This document shows positions 44,804-54,449 of a DNA stretch of 64,000 bases, piece after piece (the stretch's first letter is position 1; each line of letters begins with the position of its first letter). The position numbers and the translations under genes are program-made. The notes under the pieces were generated by a model, which saw nothing but the letters and a program-made list of their open reading frames with translations, did no database searches and was not told where the DNA came from. This DNA is from Maribacter sp. PR1 (lineage in GTDB: Bacteria > Bacteroidota > Bacteroidia > Flavobacteriales > Flavobacteriaceae): NCBI RefSeq assembly GCF_028464145.1, contig NZ_JAQPCG010000001.1, forward strand, positions 744,001 to 808,000, in the 5' to 3' direction.

Positions 44804-46259
44804 GCCTTTTTGTATCTAGTTTTTTTGAATAGTTTTTGTATCCATTTTCAACACCCTCTTTTTCCAAACATTCCAATGCTATAACCACAGCTTTGGACAA
44901 ACCTTGGACCTTGTTTAAGTCGGTCTCCCAGAAGGATACATTTCCCAATACGTGTTCCACTATTTGATTTAAATCTTCCAATTGCCAAAGTTCCTTAAAG
45001 TAGGTAATAATGGTATCATCATCGTTTATGGGCAATTCCTTTCCTTTCCAGCTTCCTTTATAGAATCGAATCAAACAAGCAAAGGAAAATACAGTTCGTA
45101 CAGGTAACTCGTTTTTTAAATGTACATACTTCAATAGACTTGGCAACACCCTTACCTTAAACTTGGATACTGTGTTTAGGGCAATGCTAGATAATTGATG
45201 CCTAATAAAGGGGTTTTTAAATCGATCAAATACGGCATTCGCAAAGGTCTCCAGCTCTTCTCTTTCCATGTCCAGGGTGGGAATGACCTCATCAAATATT
45301 AAAGAATGAACAAAGGAACCCGTTAAGGGTTTATCTATTGTTTCCTTTACGGTCTCATTTCCGTAAAGTATAGAAAAGGGCACCATCGCCGTATGTGCTC
45401 CATTCAATATCCTGACCTTCCTAGTCCTGTAAGGCTGCAGGTCGCCCACAATCCTAACATCCAAATCAGTTTTGTGAAAGGGAAGTTTTTCCTTTAAGCT
45501 CGAATTGCCCTCGATGACCCATAAAAAAAAGGTCTCCGCACTAACAATGAGTTGGTCTCTATATTCCAGCTGGCTATTATATATCTCAATTTGATCTTTT
45601 GGATAACCCGGTACAATTCGATCTACCAATGTATTGTGAAAGGAACAAGCATCTATAATCCAATTTTTAAATCCTTCAGAAAGTTCCCAAAGCGATATAT
45701 AGTCCAATATTATCCTTTTTAAAGTATCCGCGTTGTAATTAATAAGTTCACAAGGGATAATCGTTAGCCCCTTATTCTCATTTCCTTTGTAATGCTTATA
45801 TCTTTCATACAGAAAACGGGTCAGTTTTGCAGGAAAAGAGTTAGGAGGTGACATCTGCAATGTATCTCCCTTATCATAACTGATACCGGCCTCTGTAGTA
45901 TTGGAAATTACAAATTCCAACTCCTCTTCTTTGGCCAATTCAAGGTACTCTTCAAAATGTAAATAGGGGTTGACCCCTTTCACAATGTTGGAAATCAGTA
46001 CTTTTTCTTGGGTTTCTTTTCCATTTTTTATTCCTTTTGTAAATAAGGTGTATAATCCATCTTGGGTATTTAAAAGGGGCACCATACCCTCTTCAATTGG
46101 CTGTACCACTGCTATCCCCGCATTAAAACCAAGTACCTCGTTTAATGTGTGAAAAGCAAAATCTACAAAGGCGCGTAAAAAATTACCTTCACCAAATTGA
46201 ACCACCTTTATCGGTGATAATTTAGTATTGGAGATAGTATTTCTGTTTAAATCCTTCAT
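44793..46259 (-). CDS. uxaB: Tagaturonate reductase
   Basis: A 488-residue member of the mannitol dehydrogenase family, reducing tagaturonate to altronate with NADH. The N-terminal Rossmann part (VVQFGEGNFLRAFVDFAF) and SNTTEAGISY, NTQDGLYTLF and CELINYNADTL segments match UxaB of E. coli. Start set at 46259 (MKDLNRN), which gives the normal length; upstream in-frame codons are unlikely. Followed directly by uxaA. Confidence 0.92.
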   Translation of the reverse strand: MKDLNRNTISNTKLSPIKVVQFGEGNFLRAFVDFAFHTLNEVLGFNAGIAVVQPIEEGMVPLLNTQDGLYTLFTKGIKNGKETQEKVLISNIVKGVNPYLHFEEYLELAKEEELEFVISNTTEAGISYDKGDTLQMSPPNSFPAKLTRFLYERYKHYKGNENKGLTIIPCELINYNADTLKRIILDYISLWELSEGFKNWIIDACSFHNTLVDRIVPGYPKDQIEIYNSQLEYRDQLIVSAETFFLWVIEGNSSLKEKLPFHKTDLDVRIVGDLQPYRTRKVRILNGAHTAMVPFSILYGNETVKETIDKPLTGSFVHSLIFDEVIPTLDMEREELETFANAVFDRFKNPFIRHQLSSIALNTVSKFKVRVLPSLLKYVHLKNELPVRTVFSFACLIRFYKGSWKGKELPINDDDTIITYFKELWQLEDLNQIVEHVLGNVSFWETDLNKVQGLSKAVVIALECLEKEGVENGYKNYSKKLDTKRHAT

Positions 46260-46345
46260 ACGTTTAAAGCAAGAAAAAAAGTTACCCGGAACAAATTCAT
46301 AATCGTATCCCAAAAAATCAATATTGACATAAAGCTTTTAAGGAG

Positions 46346-47017
46346 TTATCTATTCCTTATGGTTTTGATAAGCTGTAAGGTTTCCGCAACATTTTTACGC
46401 AACCCATTAAAATCCTTGTTCGCCAAGACCTCTTTACTTATAAGCTTAGATCCCATACCCACACAGGTAACACCCGCTTCGAACCAAGCTTTGAGATTAC
46501 TCTCTTCCGTACTTACACCACCTGTGGGCATAACACTTGTCCAAGGTTGAGGACCTTTGATGGCCTTTACAAAACCGGGGCCGTAGGTAGAACCTGGAAA
46601 GAGTTTGATGATTTCACACCCAAGTTCCTCTGCTCTATTAATTTCTGTCAGGGTTCCGCAACCGGGTGACCACATGACCTTCCTTCTGTTACAGACCAAA
46701 GCAATGTCTTCCCTAAGAGAAGGTGTCACAATAAAATTAGCGCCCATTTGCATAAACATACTGGCCGCCCCCGCATCGGTTATGGAACCTACGCCCATAA
46801 TCATTCCGGGAAGTTCCTTAATAGCATATCTGTTTAGTTCCAAAAAAACTTCAAAAGCGAAATCTCCCCTTGCCGTGAACTCCATCAACCTAGCACCACC
46901 ATCATAACAGGCTTTCATAACTTTTTTCCCTAAGTCGATATCTGGATGGTAGAATAAGGGGACCATTCCAGTTTCTTCCATTGCTGCTACAACTTCTAAT
47001 CTTGTGTATTTTGCCAT
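46346..47017 (-). CDS. kdgA: KDPG/KDG aldolase-like (2-dehydro-3-deoxy-phosphogluconate aldolase)
   Basis: A 223-residue class I aldolase of the Eda/KdgA family: FTARGDFAFEVF, GVGSITDAGAASMFMQMGA with the active-site Glu and Gly-rich phosphate loop, and the Schiff-base lysine in EIIKLFPGST. It splits KDPG to pyruvate and glyceraldehyde-3-phosphate. Start set at MAKYTRLEV (47017). It lies 25 bp after kdgK. Confidence 0.9.
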   Translation of the reverse strand: MAKYTRLEVVAAMEETGMVPLFYHPDIDLGKKVMKACYDGGARLMEFTARGDFAFEVFLELNRYAIKELPGMIMGVGSITDAGAASMFMQMGANFIVTPSLREDIALVCNRRKVMWSPGCGTLTEINRAEELGCEIIKLFPGSTYGPGFVKAIKGPQPWTSVMPTGGVSTEESNLKAWFEAGVTCVGMGSKLISKEVLANKDFNGLRKNVAETLQLIKTIRNR

Positions 47018-47042
47018 AAAATTGATTCTTAGTTTAATTTGA

Positions 47043-48083
47043 TTATCTGGCGACCCTTCCGGAAGCATCGCCTCCCATTAGTTTTTCCACCTCACCCACG
47101 GTGACAAGGTTGGCATCCCCTTTTATGGTATGCTTCAGGCAGGATGCGGCCACTGCAAAATCTAGGGCCGCTTGGTCGTCCCCGGAATACTTCATTAGGC
47201 CATAGATGAGGCCGCCCATAAAGGAATCCCCACCGCCGACTCTATCCACAATATCGGTTATCTGATATTGGCGCGTCTCGTACATTTTCTTACCGTCCCA
47301 AAGCACGCCCGCCCATGTATTGTGTGAAGCCGATATGGAGCCCCTTAAGGTGGTTATCACTTTTTTTGCTTTAGGAAACTTCTCCATCATTTGTTTGCAA
47401 ACGGAAAGGAATGCCTCCGCCTTTACATCCTGGCCGTCCTTATGTACGTCCAGTCCTTCCGGATGAATCCCGAAATGTTTCTCCGCGTCTTCCTCATTAC
47501 CCAATATAATATCGCAGTATGAGGTAAGTTCCGTCATGATTTTTTCACGGTCTCCCCCATAGTTCCATAATTTAGCGCGGTAATTTAGATCCGTGGAGAT
47601 GGTGATACCCCTTTCGTCGGCGGCCTTCACCGCTTCCAGACAAACATCCGCCGCACCCTGGGAAATAGCAGGAGTTATCCCCGTCCAATGAAACCAGCCG
47701 ACACCGTTGAAAACGGCATTCCAATCGATCATTCCGGGTTTAATTTCGGCAATGGCCGAATGTGCCCTGTCATAGACTACCTTAGAGCCCCTTGATACGG
47801 CACCGGTCTCCAAGAAATAGATTCCCAACCTATCTCCACCATATACTATTTTTTGGGTACCTACACCTCTTTTCCTCATTTCCATCAAGGCGCATTCCCC
47901 GATATCATTCTTGGGAAGCCGTGTTACAAAATCCACTGGCACACCATAATTTGCCAAGGAGACCGCTACGTTGGACTCCCCTCCACCGTAAACCACATCG
48001 AATTGGTTGGTTTGGGAGAACCTTAAAAACCCCGGGGGCGACAAACGGAGCATAATTTCTCCAAAAGTGACTACTCTTTTCAT
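47043..48083 (-). CDS. kdgK: 2-dehydro-3-deoxygluconokinase
   Basis: A 346-residue PfkB-family kinase that phosphorylates 2-keto-3-deoxygluconate. Signature GGGESNVAVSLANYG (N-terminal) and DRVGGGDSFMGGLIYGL with the catalytic Asp of GGGD near the C-terminus are clear. Starts MKRVVTFGEIMLRLSPPGF. It sits between uxaC and kdgA in the operon. Confidence 0.93.
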   Translation of the reverse strand: MKRVVTFGEIMLRLSPPGFLRFSQTNQFDVVYGGGESNVAVSLANYGVPVDFVTRLPKNDIGECALMEMRKRGVGTQKIVYGGDRLGIYFLETGAVSRGSKVVYDRAHSAIAEIKPGMIDWNAVFNGVGWFHWTGITPAISQGAADVCLEAVKAADERGITISTDLNYRAKLWNYGGDREKIMTELTSYCDIILGNEEDAEKHFGIHPEGLDVHKDGQDVKAEAFLSVCKQMMEKFPKAKKVITTLRGSISASHNTWAGVLWDGKKMYETRQYQITDIVDRVGGGDSFMGGLIYGLMKYSGDDQAALDFAVAASCLKHTIKGDANLVTVGEVEKLMGGDASGRVAR

Positions 48084-48103
48084 ACTATGAACAGATTTAT
48101 TAT

Positions 48104-49507
48104 TTAAAAATTAAAATATTCCTTGGCGTTACGGTAACAGATATCCTGGACGACACCTCCCACCAATTCAAAATCCTGTGGAATTTCACCTTTTTCCATT
48201 TCTTCACCAAAAAGGTTACAAAGTACTCTTCTGAAATACTCGTGGCGAGGATAGGACAGAAAACTTCGAGAGTCTGTCAGCATACCTATAAAGCAGCTAA
48301 TAAGGCCCATATTGGAAAGTGCGTTCAACTGTTTTGTCATGCCATCCTTTTGGTCCAAGAACCACCAACCGGAACCAAATTGCATTTTACCCTTTATCCT
48401 TCCATCGTTGAAGTTTCCAATCATTGTTGCAAGGACCTCATTATCTGCTGGATTAAGATTATAGAGGATGGTTTTTGCCAAAACATCCCTAGTGTCCAAG
48501 GCATTTAAAAATCCGGACAAACTCTCTGCTTGCTTATAATCGCCAATAGAATCCCAACCAGTATCAGGACCTAACAATCGGTTCATCCTTGCATTGTTAT
48601 TTCTCAATGCCCCCAAGTGGAATTGCTGTACCCAATTTCGATTATGATACTGTTCACATAGAAATAACAAAAGTGCTGTCTGAAACTTTTCACCCTCTTC
48701 AACCGTTATAGACTTATTTTCTCTTCTTTTTTGAAAAATGGCTTCAATTTCTTGGTCCGTATACGCCTTATTTGGCACATAACTTAGACCATGATCTGAT
48801 AATTTACATCCGTTTTCCTCGAAATAATCCAAGCGTAAGGACAAGGCGTCGCATAGAGATTTAAAAGAGTCTACCGATACTCCACTCACCTCGGATAAGC
48901 TATCAATATATCCCAAGTAATCCGGTTTTGAGATTAGTATCGCCCTATCCGGTCTAAACGCCGTACTTATTATTACTGGGAAATCACTCATTCCCAGTTT
49001 TTCGTGATGCTCCAAGCTGTCCGTAGGGTCCTCGGTGGTGCAGACCACCTCCACATTCATTCTCTTAATGAGCTGCTGGCAACTAAATTCTGGAGTTCCT
49101 AATTTATGGGATGCCTCTTGGTAAACTTCATTGGCCGTATTCTCATTCAATAAAACATCAATATCAAAATATCTTTTAAGCTCCAAATGCGTCCAATGGT
49201 ATAAAGGGTTTCTAAGTGTATATGGAACCGTTTTAGACCATTGCCCAAACTTCTCACGATCCGACGCATTCCCCGTAATAAATTTTTCATCGATACCGAA
49301 CGTACGCATAGCCCTCCATTTGTAGTGATCCCCATCGATCCAAACTTTGGTCAGATTTTCAAAAGTATGGTCGTTCGCAATTTCAGCGGGCGATAAATGG
49401 CAGTGGTAATCTATTATAGGCATATCGGCCGCATAGTTATGATACAACTCCTCCGCAAATTTGTTTTGTAATAAAAATTTATCTGTTATAAAACTGGTTT
49501 TTACCAT
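48104..49507 (-). CDS. uxaC: Glucuronate isomerase
   Basis: A 467-residue metal-dependent TIM-barrel isomerase that converts D-glucuronate to fructuronate and D-galacturonate to tagaturonate. Conserved: PIIDYHCHLSPAEIANDHTF (two His), CTTEDPTDSLEHHEKL, TAFRPDRAI, QFHLGALRNNNARM, and RSFLSYPRHEYFRR. First gene of the uronate operon: uxaC-kdgK-kdgA-uxaB-uxaA-aldehyde dehydrogenase, all on the minus strand with short gaps. It handles galacturonate well; no fructuronate reductase is in the window. Confidence 0.94.
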   Translation of the reverse strand: MVKTSFITDKFLLQNKFAEELYHNYAADMPIIDYHCHLSPAEIANDHTFENLTKVWIDGDHYKWRAMRTFGIDEKFITGNASDREKFGQWSKTVPYTLRNPLYHWTHLELKRYFDIDVLLNENTANEVYQEASHKLGTPEFSCQQLIKRMNVEVVCTTEDPTDSLEHHEKLGMSDFPVIISTAFRPDRAILISKPDYLGYIDSLSEVSGVSVDSFKSLCDALSLRLDYFEENGCKLSDHGLSYVPNKAYTDQEIEAIFQKRRENKSITVEEGEKFQTALLLFLCEQYHNRNWVQQFHLGALRNNNARMNRLLGPDTGWDSIGDYKQAESLSGFLNALDTRDVLAKTILYNLNPADNEVLATMIGNFNDGRIKGKMQFGSGWWFLDQKDGMTKQLNALSNMGLISCFIGMLTDSRSFLSYPRHEYFRRVLCNLFGEEMEKGEIPQDFELVGGVVQDICYRNAKEYFNF

Positions 49508-49542
49508 AAAGTAAATTTTCTATGCATTCTTTTTTGTATCGT

Positions 49543-49608
49543 TACCGGTTTTTATTTTTCGTTTTTCCAAATCATTTAGAGGTAAGTAAAATAAAAACAA
49601 ATCATTTA
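49543..49608. promoter_or_regulatory. Possible control region of the uronate operon
   Basis: 36 bp before uxaC lies TACCGGTT (49543-49550), seven of eight bases of a LacI-type centre AACCGGTT. The 11-bp word CAAATCATTTA occurs twice, at 49568 and 49598, 30 bp apart. In AT-rich DNA the second may be chance. No regulator gene for the operon is in the window. The spacer from 49609 to 49727 shows nothing else. Confidence 0.3.
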
Positions 49609-49727
49609 AAAAACACTTCAAGTACTCTTTTTTAATAAAAAGTACCACGTTATTGATATTTCTATCCTTATTACATTTTTTAATGATTCAAAAATCTAAA
49701 TATACTTTCTTTCTGTAGAATTTAAGA

Positions 49728-49823
49728 ATGTATGCTATTAGCGAAGATAAAATATATGAATTAGATAAATCTCAAGCTGAAATCGAGAATGCTATTGGCT
49801 TTATTAGAAGGAATAAAAAATAA
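49728..49823 (+). CDS. Very small ORF beside the tRNA-Asn remnant
   Basis: A 31-codon ATG frame (MYAISEDKIYELDKSQAE to RRNKK) with good coding character for its length but no family known to me. Its stop is inside the T-run (minus-strand) terminator of the tRNA. It may be a fragment of a lost gene or chance. Confidence 0.25.
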   Translation: MYAISEDKIYELDKSQAEIENAIGFIRRNKK

Positions 49824-49855
49824 AAAAATCCAACCTAACTGAATAGATTGGATTT
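49822..49855 (-). terminator. Terminator of the tRNA-Asn locus
   Basis: On the minus strand AAATCCAA, a 14-nt loop and TTGGATTT are followed by a run of T. It lies directly downstream of the tRNA-Asn 3' fragment, where the original tRNA transcript would end. Confidence 0.7.
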
Positions 49856-49863
49856 CTAAATTT

Positions 49864-49906
49864 GCTCCTCCTCTTGGGCTCGAACCAAGGACCCTCTGAT
49901 TAACAG
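49864..49906 (-). repeat. 3' fragment of tRNA-Asn(GUU): attachment site remnant
   Basis: Read on the minus strand, 43 bp start at CTGTTAATCAG in the anticodon loop (anticodon GTT), carry the variable loop and T-arm (CTTGG TTCGAGC CCAAG) and end with the acceptor strand AGGAGGA plus G. The 5' half of the tRNA is absent, and unrelated sequence begins within the anticodon loop. This is the usual att remnant made when an integrase inserts an element at the 3' part of a tRNA gene. Confidence 0.85.
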
Positions 49907-49918
49907 CGGTCGGATTAT

Positions 49919-49940
49919 TGAAACATATTGATATGTTTCA
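49919..49940. repeat. 22-bp hyphenated palindrome inside the att edge
   Basis: Arms TGAAACATAT and ATATGTTTCA (perfect, 10 bp each) around TG, 13 bp inside the tRNA fragment end. A candidate integrase or excisionase binding site. Confidence 0.6.
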
Positions 49941-50011
49941 GTTTATATTTAATTGATTATTAGTTAATTAATAAAATTCAGTCTTTTTTAAACTGATTTG
50001 AAACCATATAT

Positions 50012-50033
50012 TTATGTGCAAATTATGTGCAAA
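50012..50033. repeat. Two tandem copies of an 11-bp word before the integrase
   Basis: TTATGTGCAAA occurs twice without a gap, 20 bp before the integrase start codon. It may be an arm-type recombinase site or an autoregulatory operator. TACCTTTA at 50041 resembles a -7 box. Confidence 0.6.
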
Positions 50034-50053
50034 TTTTTATCTACCTTTAGAAT

Positions 50054-51274
50054 ATGCAGACGAGTTTAAGCCTAAGTTTGGATACCCGAAGAAAACGAAA
50101 GGATAATTCATTTCCTATAATTATCCGATTGGGTCACTATCAAAAAACCACTTCGATTGCCACTGGGCAATCCGTAGAAAAAATATATTGGGACGATTCA
50201 AAAAAACAGGTAAAACGTTCTTATAAAGGGGTGAAATCTGTAAAGTTTTTGAACAACCTGCTCCTCACAGAACTAGCCAAAGCTCAAGAAATTGTTAACC
50301 GACTGCATTACAAAGGAGAACTGGATTTTTTATCGGTTAAACAACTAAAAGATAAAATAGTTCGAAAAACAAAGTATGATTCTTTCTATGTATATGGTCT
50401 GAATCAAGCAAAGGAATTAAGGATTGCGCAGCGGTTCGGTACTGCTCGAAACTATGAAGGGGTGATAAGTATTCTAAAAGTGTTCACAAAACAAAAGGAT
50501 TTAAAGTTCAACGAATTGAACCATGACTTTTTAAAACGTTTCGAACGTTTTCACTTATCAAAACCCGGCAATAGCCAAAACGGTTTAGCTTCCTACATGC
50601 GAACTATAAAAGCGATATATAACAAAGGCATTAAGGACGATATAATAGAGAGGGAATATTATCCTTTTTACAAATATCAGATCAGAACGAATCCAACTGA
50701 AAAAAGAGCAATAAAGGTTAAGTATATCAAAAGAATTTTAGAGCTGGATTTAAGTAAGGAACATTCCCTGTTTCATTACCGAAACTACTTTCTTCTTTCC
50801 TATATGACCATGGGGATGTCCTTTATTGATATGGCGTTTCTACGAAAGGAAAATATTGTGGACGGCAGAATCAAATTCCAGCGTAAGAAAACATCTAAAA
50901 TGTACGATATTAAGGTAACTGAACAAATGCAGGAGATTTTAAAATTCTATACCACCAAAAAGACACGAAAAGACTTCATTCTTCCAGTTCTAAAGAGAGC
51001 TTCCCTAGAACTTCAATATAAAGATGCGCAATGGGCACTAAAAAATTATAACAAAGGTCTTAAGAAAATTGCAGAGCTTTGCGAAATTGAAGAACGTTTG
51101 ACTTCCTATGTTTCAAGGCATAGCTTTGCCACCCACGCCCTATTTAAGAATATTCCCTTGCCAGCAATTTCTTCGATGTTAGGTCACAGTAAATTATCCA
51201 CTACACAGATTTACCTAAAATCTCTTCCAAGCAATGTTCTTGATACCTATCAAGAGGAGCTGAATGTTCTCTAA
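50054..51274 (+). CDS. Tyrosine recombinase (integrase) of a genomic island
   Basis: A 406-residue integrase: arm-binding N-terminus (1-100), SAM-like core-binding domain (about 110-210) and catalytic domain (220-400). Catalytic residues seen: Arg355 in SYVSRHSFATHA, His378 in MLGHSKLST and Tyr387 in QIYLKS. The first Arg position is Ser (TMGMSFIDMAFL, about residue 256), as described for IntDOT of CTnDOT in Bacteroides, where Ser occupies that place. It lies 148 bp inside the tRNA-Asn fragment, so it is the element's own integrase. The spacer to the AraC gene (51275-51497) has no gene I can support. Confidence 0.9.
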   Translation: MQTSLSLSLDTRRKRKDNSFPIIIRLGHYQKTTSIATGQSVEKIYWDDSKKQVKRSYKGVKSVKFLNNLLLTELAKAQEIVNRLHYKGELDFLSVKQLKDKIVRKTKYDSFYVYGLNQAKELRIAQRFGTARNYEGVISILKVFTKQKDLKFNELNHDFLKRFERFHLSKPGNSQNGLASYMRTIKAIYNKGIKDDIIEREYYPFYKYQIRTNPTEKRAIKVKYIKRILELDLSKEHSLFHYRNYFLLSYMTMGMSFIDMAFLRKENIVDGRIKFQRKKTSKMYDIKVTEQMQEILKFYTTKKTRKDFILPVLKRASLELQYKDAQWALKNYNKGLKKIAELCEIEERLTSYVSRHSFATHALFKNIPLPAISSMLGHSKLSTTQIYLKSLPSNVLDTYQEELNVL

Positions 51275-51497
51275 AGATGCTCAAATCAATTATATATTCG
51301 ACGAATTAAAAGTTTCGTAAAAACATTTTTAATGAAACTACTAAAAGAGACGGCTAATGGGACACGTTACACAAAATTCGTCTAGACTAGGAAAAGTGTG
51401 CCGTAAATCGGCCCTTTTAAAGAATTGTAGTTTTGAAAATGATTTTGAAAATAAAAAGAACCCTATTCTCTATCCTATTTCCTTTTTAACTGAAAAA

Positions 51498-52409
51498 TCA
51501 GTTCAAATTCCGAAATTCACTTGGCGAATGTCCTACCCTTTGTTTAAAGAGCCTTGTGAAATGTTGTGGATATTTAAACCCTAATTCATATGCTATCTCA
51601 CTTAAAGATTTTGATGGGTCAAATACGCGTTCCTTAGCAACTTCTATCAGCTTGTTCTGGATGTACTCTTGGGCAGATTTTCCCGTTTCCTTTTTCACCA
51701 AATCTCCAAAATAGTTGGGCGAAAGGTGCAAGCGATCCGCAAAGTAACCCACAGTTGGAGTGCCATGCTTTTGTGGTTTATCTGATGAAAAGTACTGGCT
51801 CAACAAAACATCGAATCTCTCCAAAGAACCTATATTTTCTACCTCTCGTGTAATGAATTGTCTATCATAAAAACGAGTGCAATAATCCAAAAAGAGTTCA
51901 ATGTTGGCTACGATCAACTTTTTACTGTGCTTGTCCAAGTTTTGTTCCAACTCAAACTGTATTTTTTCAAGTAGACTTAGAATTACCTTCCGTTCTTTAG
52001 CCGAAAGGTGCAGCGCTTCATTGCTTGAATAGGAGAAAAAACTATAGCTATGTAATTTTTTGCCCAATTCCGTACCTATCAATAAATCAGGGTGGAATAG
52101 TATTGCATACCCCTTGGGTACATAATCAGGGTCAAAGCCGCTTAATTCAATGGTTTGACCGGGAGCCATAAAGACAAGGGTTCCCTCATCATAATCATAG
52201 GGCTTCCCCCCGTAATGCATTTTGCATCCCTTGGCATCCTTCAAGAAAACAGCATAGCAATTATAATGAAAGGCATCATAGTCTTTGTTTTCGTAGCCTT
52301 CTTTGTTTACGTTCTCAAAATCAACGATACCCACCAAAGGGTGCAACACCTCTTGTTTTCTCAAATTAAGGTAATCTCCAACGGTATCTATGTGCAGTAC
52401 ATTTTTCAT
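51498..52409 (-). CDS. AraC family regulator of the oxidoreductase/hydrolase cluster
   Basis: A 303-residue regulator: N-terminal cupin-like sensing part (about 30-170; MAPGQTIELSGFDPDY) and C-terminal AraC double helix-turn-helix (about 205-300; YFADRLHLSPNYFGDLVKKE, then SLSEIAYELGFKYPQHFTRL). It is divergent from the OMP/aldo-keto reductase genes, with two AraC-type half-sites 21 bp apart in the shared spacer. The same element is found again at 59906. It is therefore the likely local activator. Confidence 0.93.
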   Translation of the reverse strand: MKNVLHIDTVGDYLNLRKQEVLHPLVGIVDFENVNKEGYENKDYDAFHYNCYAVFLKDAKGCKMHYGGKPYDYDEGTLVFMAPGQTIELSGFDPDYVPKGYAILFHPDLLIGTELGKKLHSYSFFSYSSNEALHLSAKERKVILSLLEKIQFELEQNLDKHSKKLIVANIELFLDYCTRFYDRQFITREVENIGSLERFDVLLSQYFSSDKPQKHGTPTVGYFADRLHLSPNYFGDLVKKETGKSAQEYIQNKLIEVAKERVFDPSKSLSEIAYELGFKYPQHFTRLFKQRVGHSPSEFRNLN

Positions 52410-52474
52410 TGACTTCTAACTTTTTGTTAAAGATAGGCCATTGATTACCAGTTATTCAAGCGGTTGAAGCAAAA

Positions 52475-52514
52475 TCTGTAATAGTGGTAGGTATAACCGT
52501 AATTTGGGTAAGTC
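52475..52514 (+). promoter_or_regulatory. AraC-type tandem half-sites, copy A
   Basis: Half-sites GTAATAGTGGTAG (52478) and GTAATTTGGGTAAG (52499) start 21 bp apart, the spacing of AraC araI1/araI2 half-sites. The 40-bp element matches copy B at 59906 in 32 of 40 positions. The second half-site starts 35 bp before the -7 box at 52534. Confidence 0.8.
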
Positions 52515-52533
52515 CAAGCATGTGGACAACCTA

Positions 52534-52541
52534 TACTTTTG
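52534..52541 (+). promoter_or_regulatory. -7 box of the OMP/aldo-keto reductase operon
   Basis: TACTTTTG fits TAnnTTTG exactly; its distance from the second half-site is 35 bp, the same as in copy B. The start codon follows 60 bp after it. Confidence 0.75.
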
Positions 52542-52593
52542 AAAAAAATTCTTTACCTACACATTGAGCCACTTGAACAACAAATGAACTTTA

Positions 52594-53388
52594 ATGAAAA
52601 AACAGTTTCACCATTCACAATTGATTACTCTTTATGTATTCTGTATGTTACCCGTGTTGGGATTGGGGCAATTGGAACATAAACCGTTTCTTGACGATTT
52701 TCAAGGTATGGCAAGTGTTACCCATAATGGTATTTCATTGGTGCCATCGTTCTCTTTAGGTGAACCCGCAGCCATTTTTGACGTGAAAATGACCAAGGGA
52801 AAGTTCAGTTTCGAACCCGATATGCGATTTGCATTGGAGGGAAAACCATGGTCCTTTTTATTTTGGTTTCGATACAAGGCAATTCAAAAAAAACGTTTTA
52901 CGTTGCGGATCGGGGCGCATCCTGCATTGAATTTTAGAACGGTCAATGTCATTCGTAATGGGGCCAATGAGGAATTGATAGAATCTCGACGTTTTCTGGC
53001 ATCTGAAATTGTACCTAATTATAAAATTTCTGATAAAGTAAGTCTAGGAATGTACTACCTTACAGCTAAAGGCTTTGATGATGGACTTAGAAGTTCAGAT
53101 TTTTTAACAGTTAACGCATCTTTCACAAATTTGTCCATATCAGAAAAGTTATATTTCAATGTATCTCCCCAGGCTTATTACTTGCGTCTTGACGATAAAA
53201 CGGGATATTATGTTGTTGCTTTTATAACATTGGCAAAAAAGGATTTTCCACTTTCCATTTCATCGATTTTGAACAAAGCTATAGACACGCAAATAGTTCC
53301 AGAGGATGATTTTATTTGGAACATATCCTTGAACTATAGTTTTGGCGGAAATAAAAAAGTCCCTAAAAAGAGCGTCCAGAAAATTTAG
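52594..53388 (+). CDS. Exported outer membrane beta-barrel-like protein
   Basis: A 264-residue protein: signal peptide (about 1-26, ending LGLGQ) and a beta-rich body with aromatic girdles (FEPDMRFALEGKPWSFLFWF, RIGAHPALNFRTV) ending in a C-terminal strand followed by a basic tail. I do not recognise a family. It is the first gene under the AraC-type promoter copy A and may be a channel or anchor for the pathway. Confidence 0.65.
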   Translation: MKKQFHHSQLITLYVFCMLPVLGLGQLEHKPFLDDFQGMASVTHNGISLVPSFSLGEPAAIFDVKMTKGKFSFEPDMRFALEGKPWSFLFWFRYKAIQKKRFTLRIGAHPALNFRTVNVIRNGANEELIESRRFLASEIVPNYKISDKVSLGMYYLTAKGFDDGLRSSDFLTVNASFTNLSISEKLYFNVSPQAYYLRLDDKTGYYVVAFITLAKKDFPLSISSILNKAIDTQIVPEDDFIWNISLNYSFGGNKKVPKKSVQKI

Positions 53389-53428
53389 TGCCAATATATT
53401 TCATTCACTGTGGTGTAAAAAAATATAA

Positions 53429-54415
<987 letters not shown>

Positions 54416-54449
54416 TAAGTAGCGAAAAATTAAAAATAATAGCAAAAGG

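Noticed and set aside
51357..51584. A 75-residue ORF after the integrase
   Set aside because: It overlaps the end of the AraC gene on the other strand and has no recognisable features; treated as chance.
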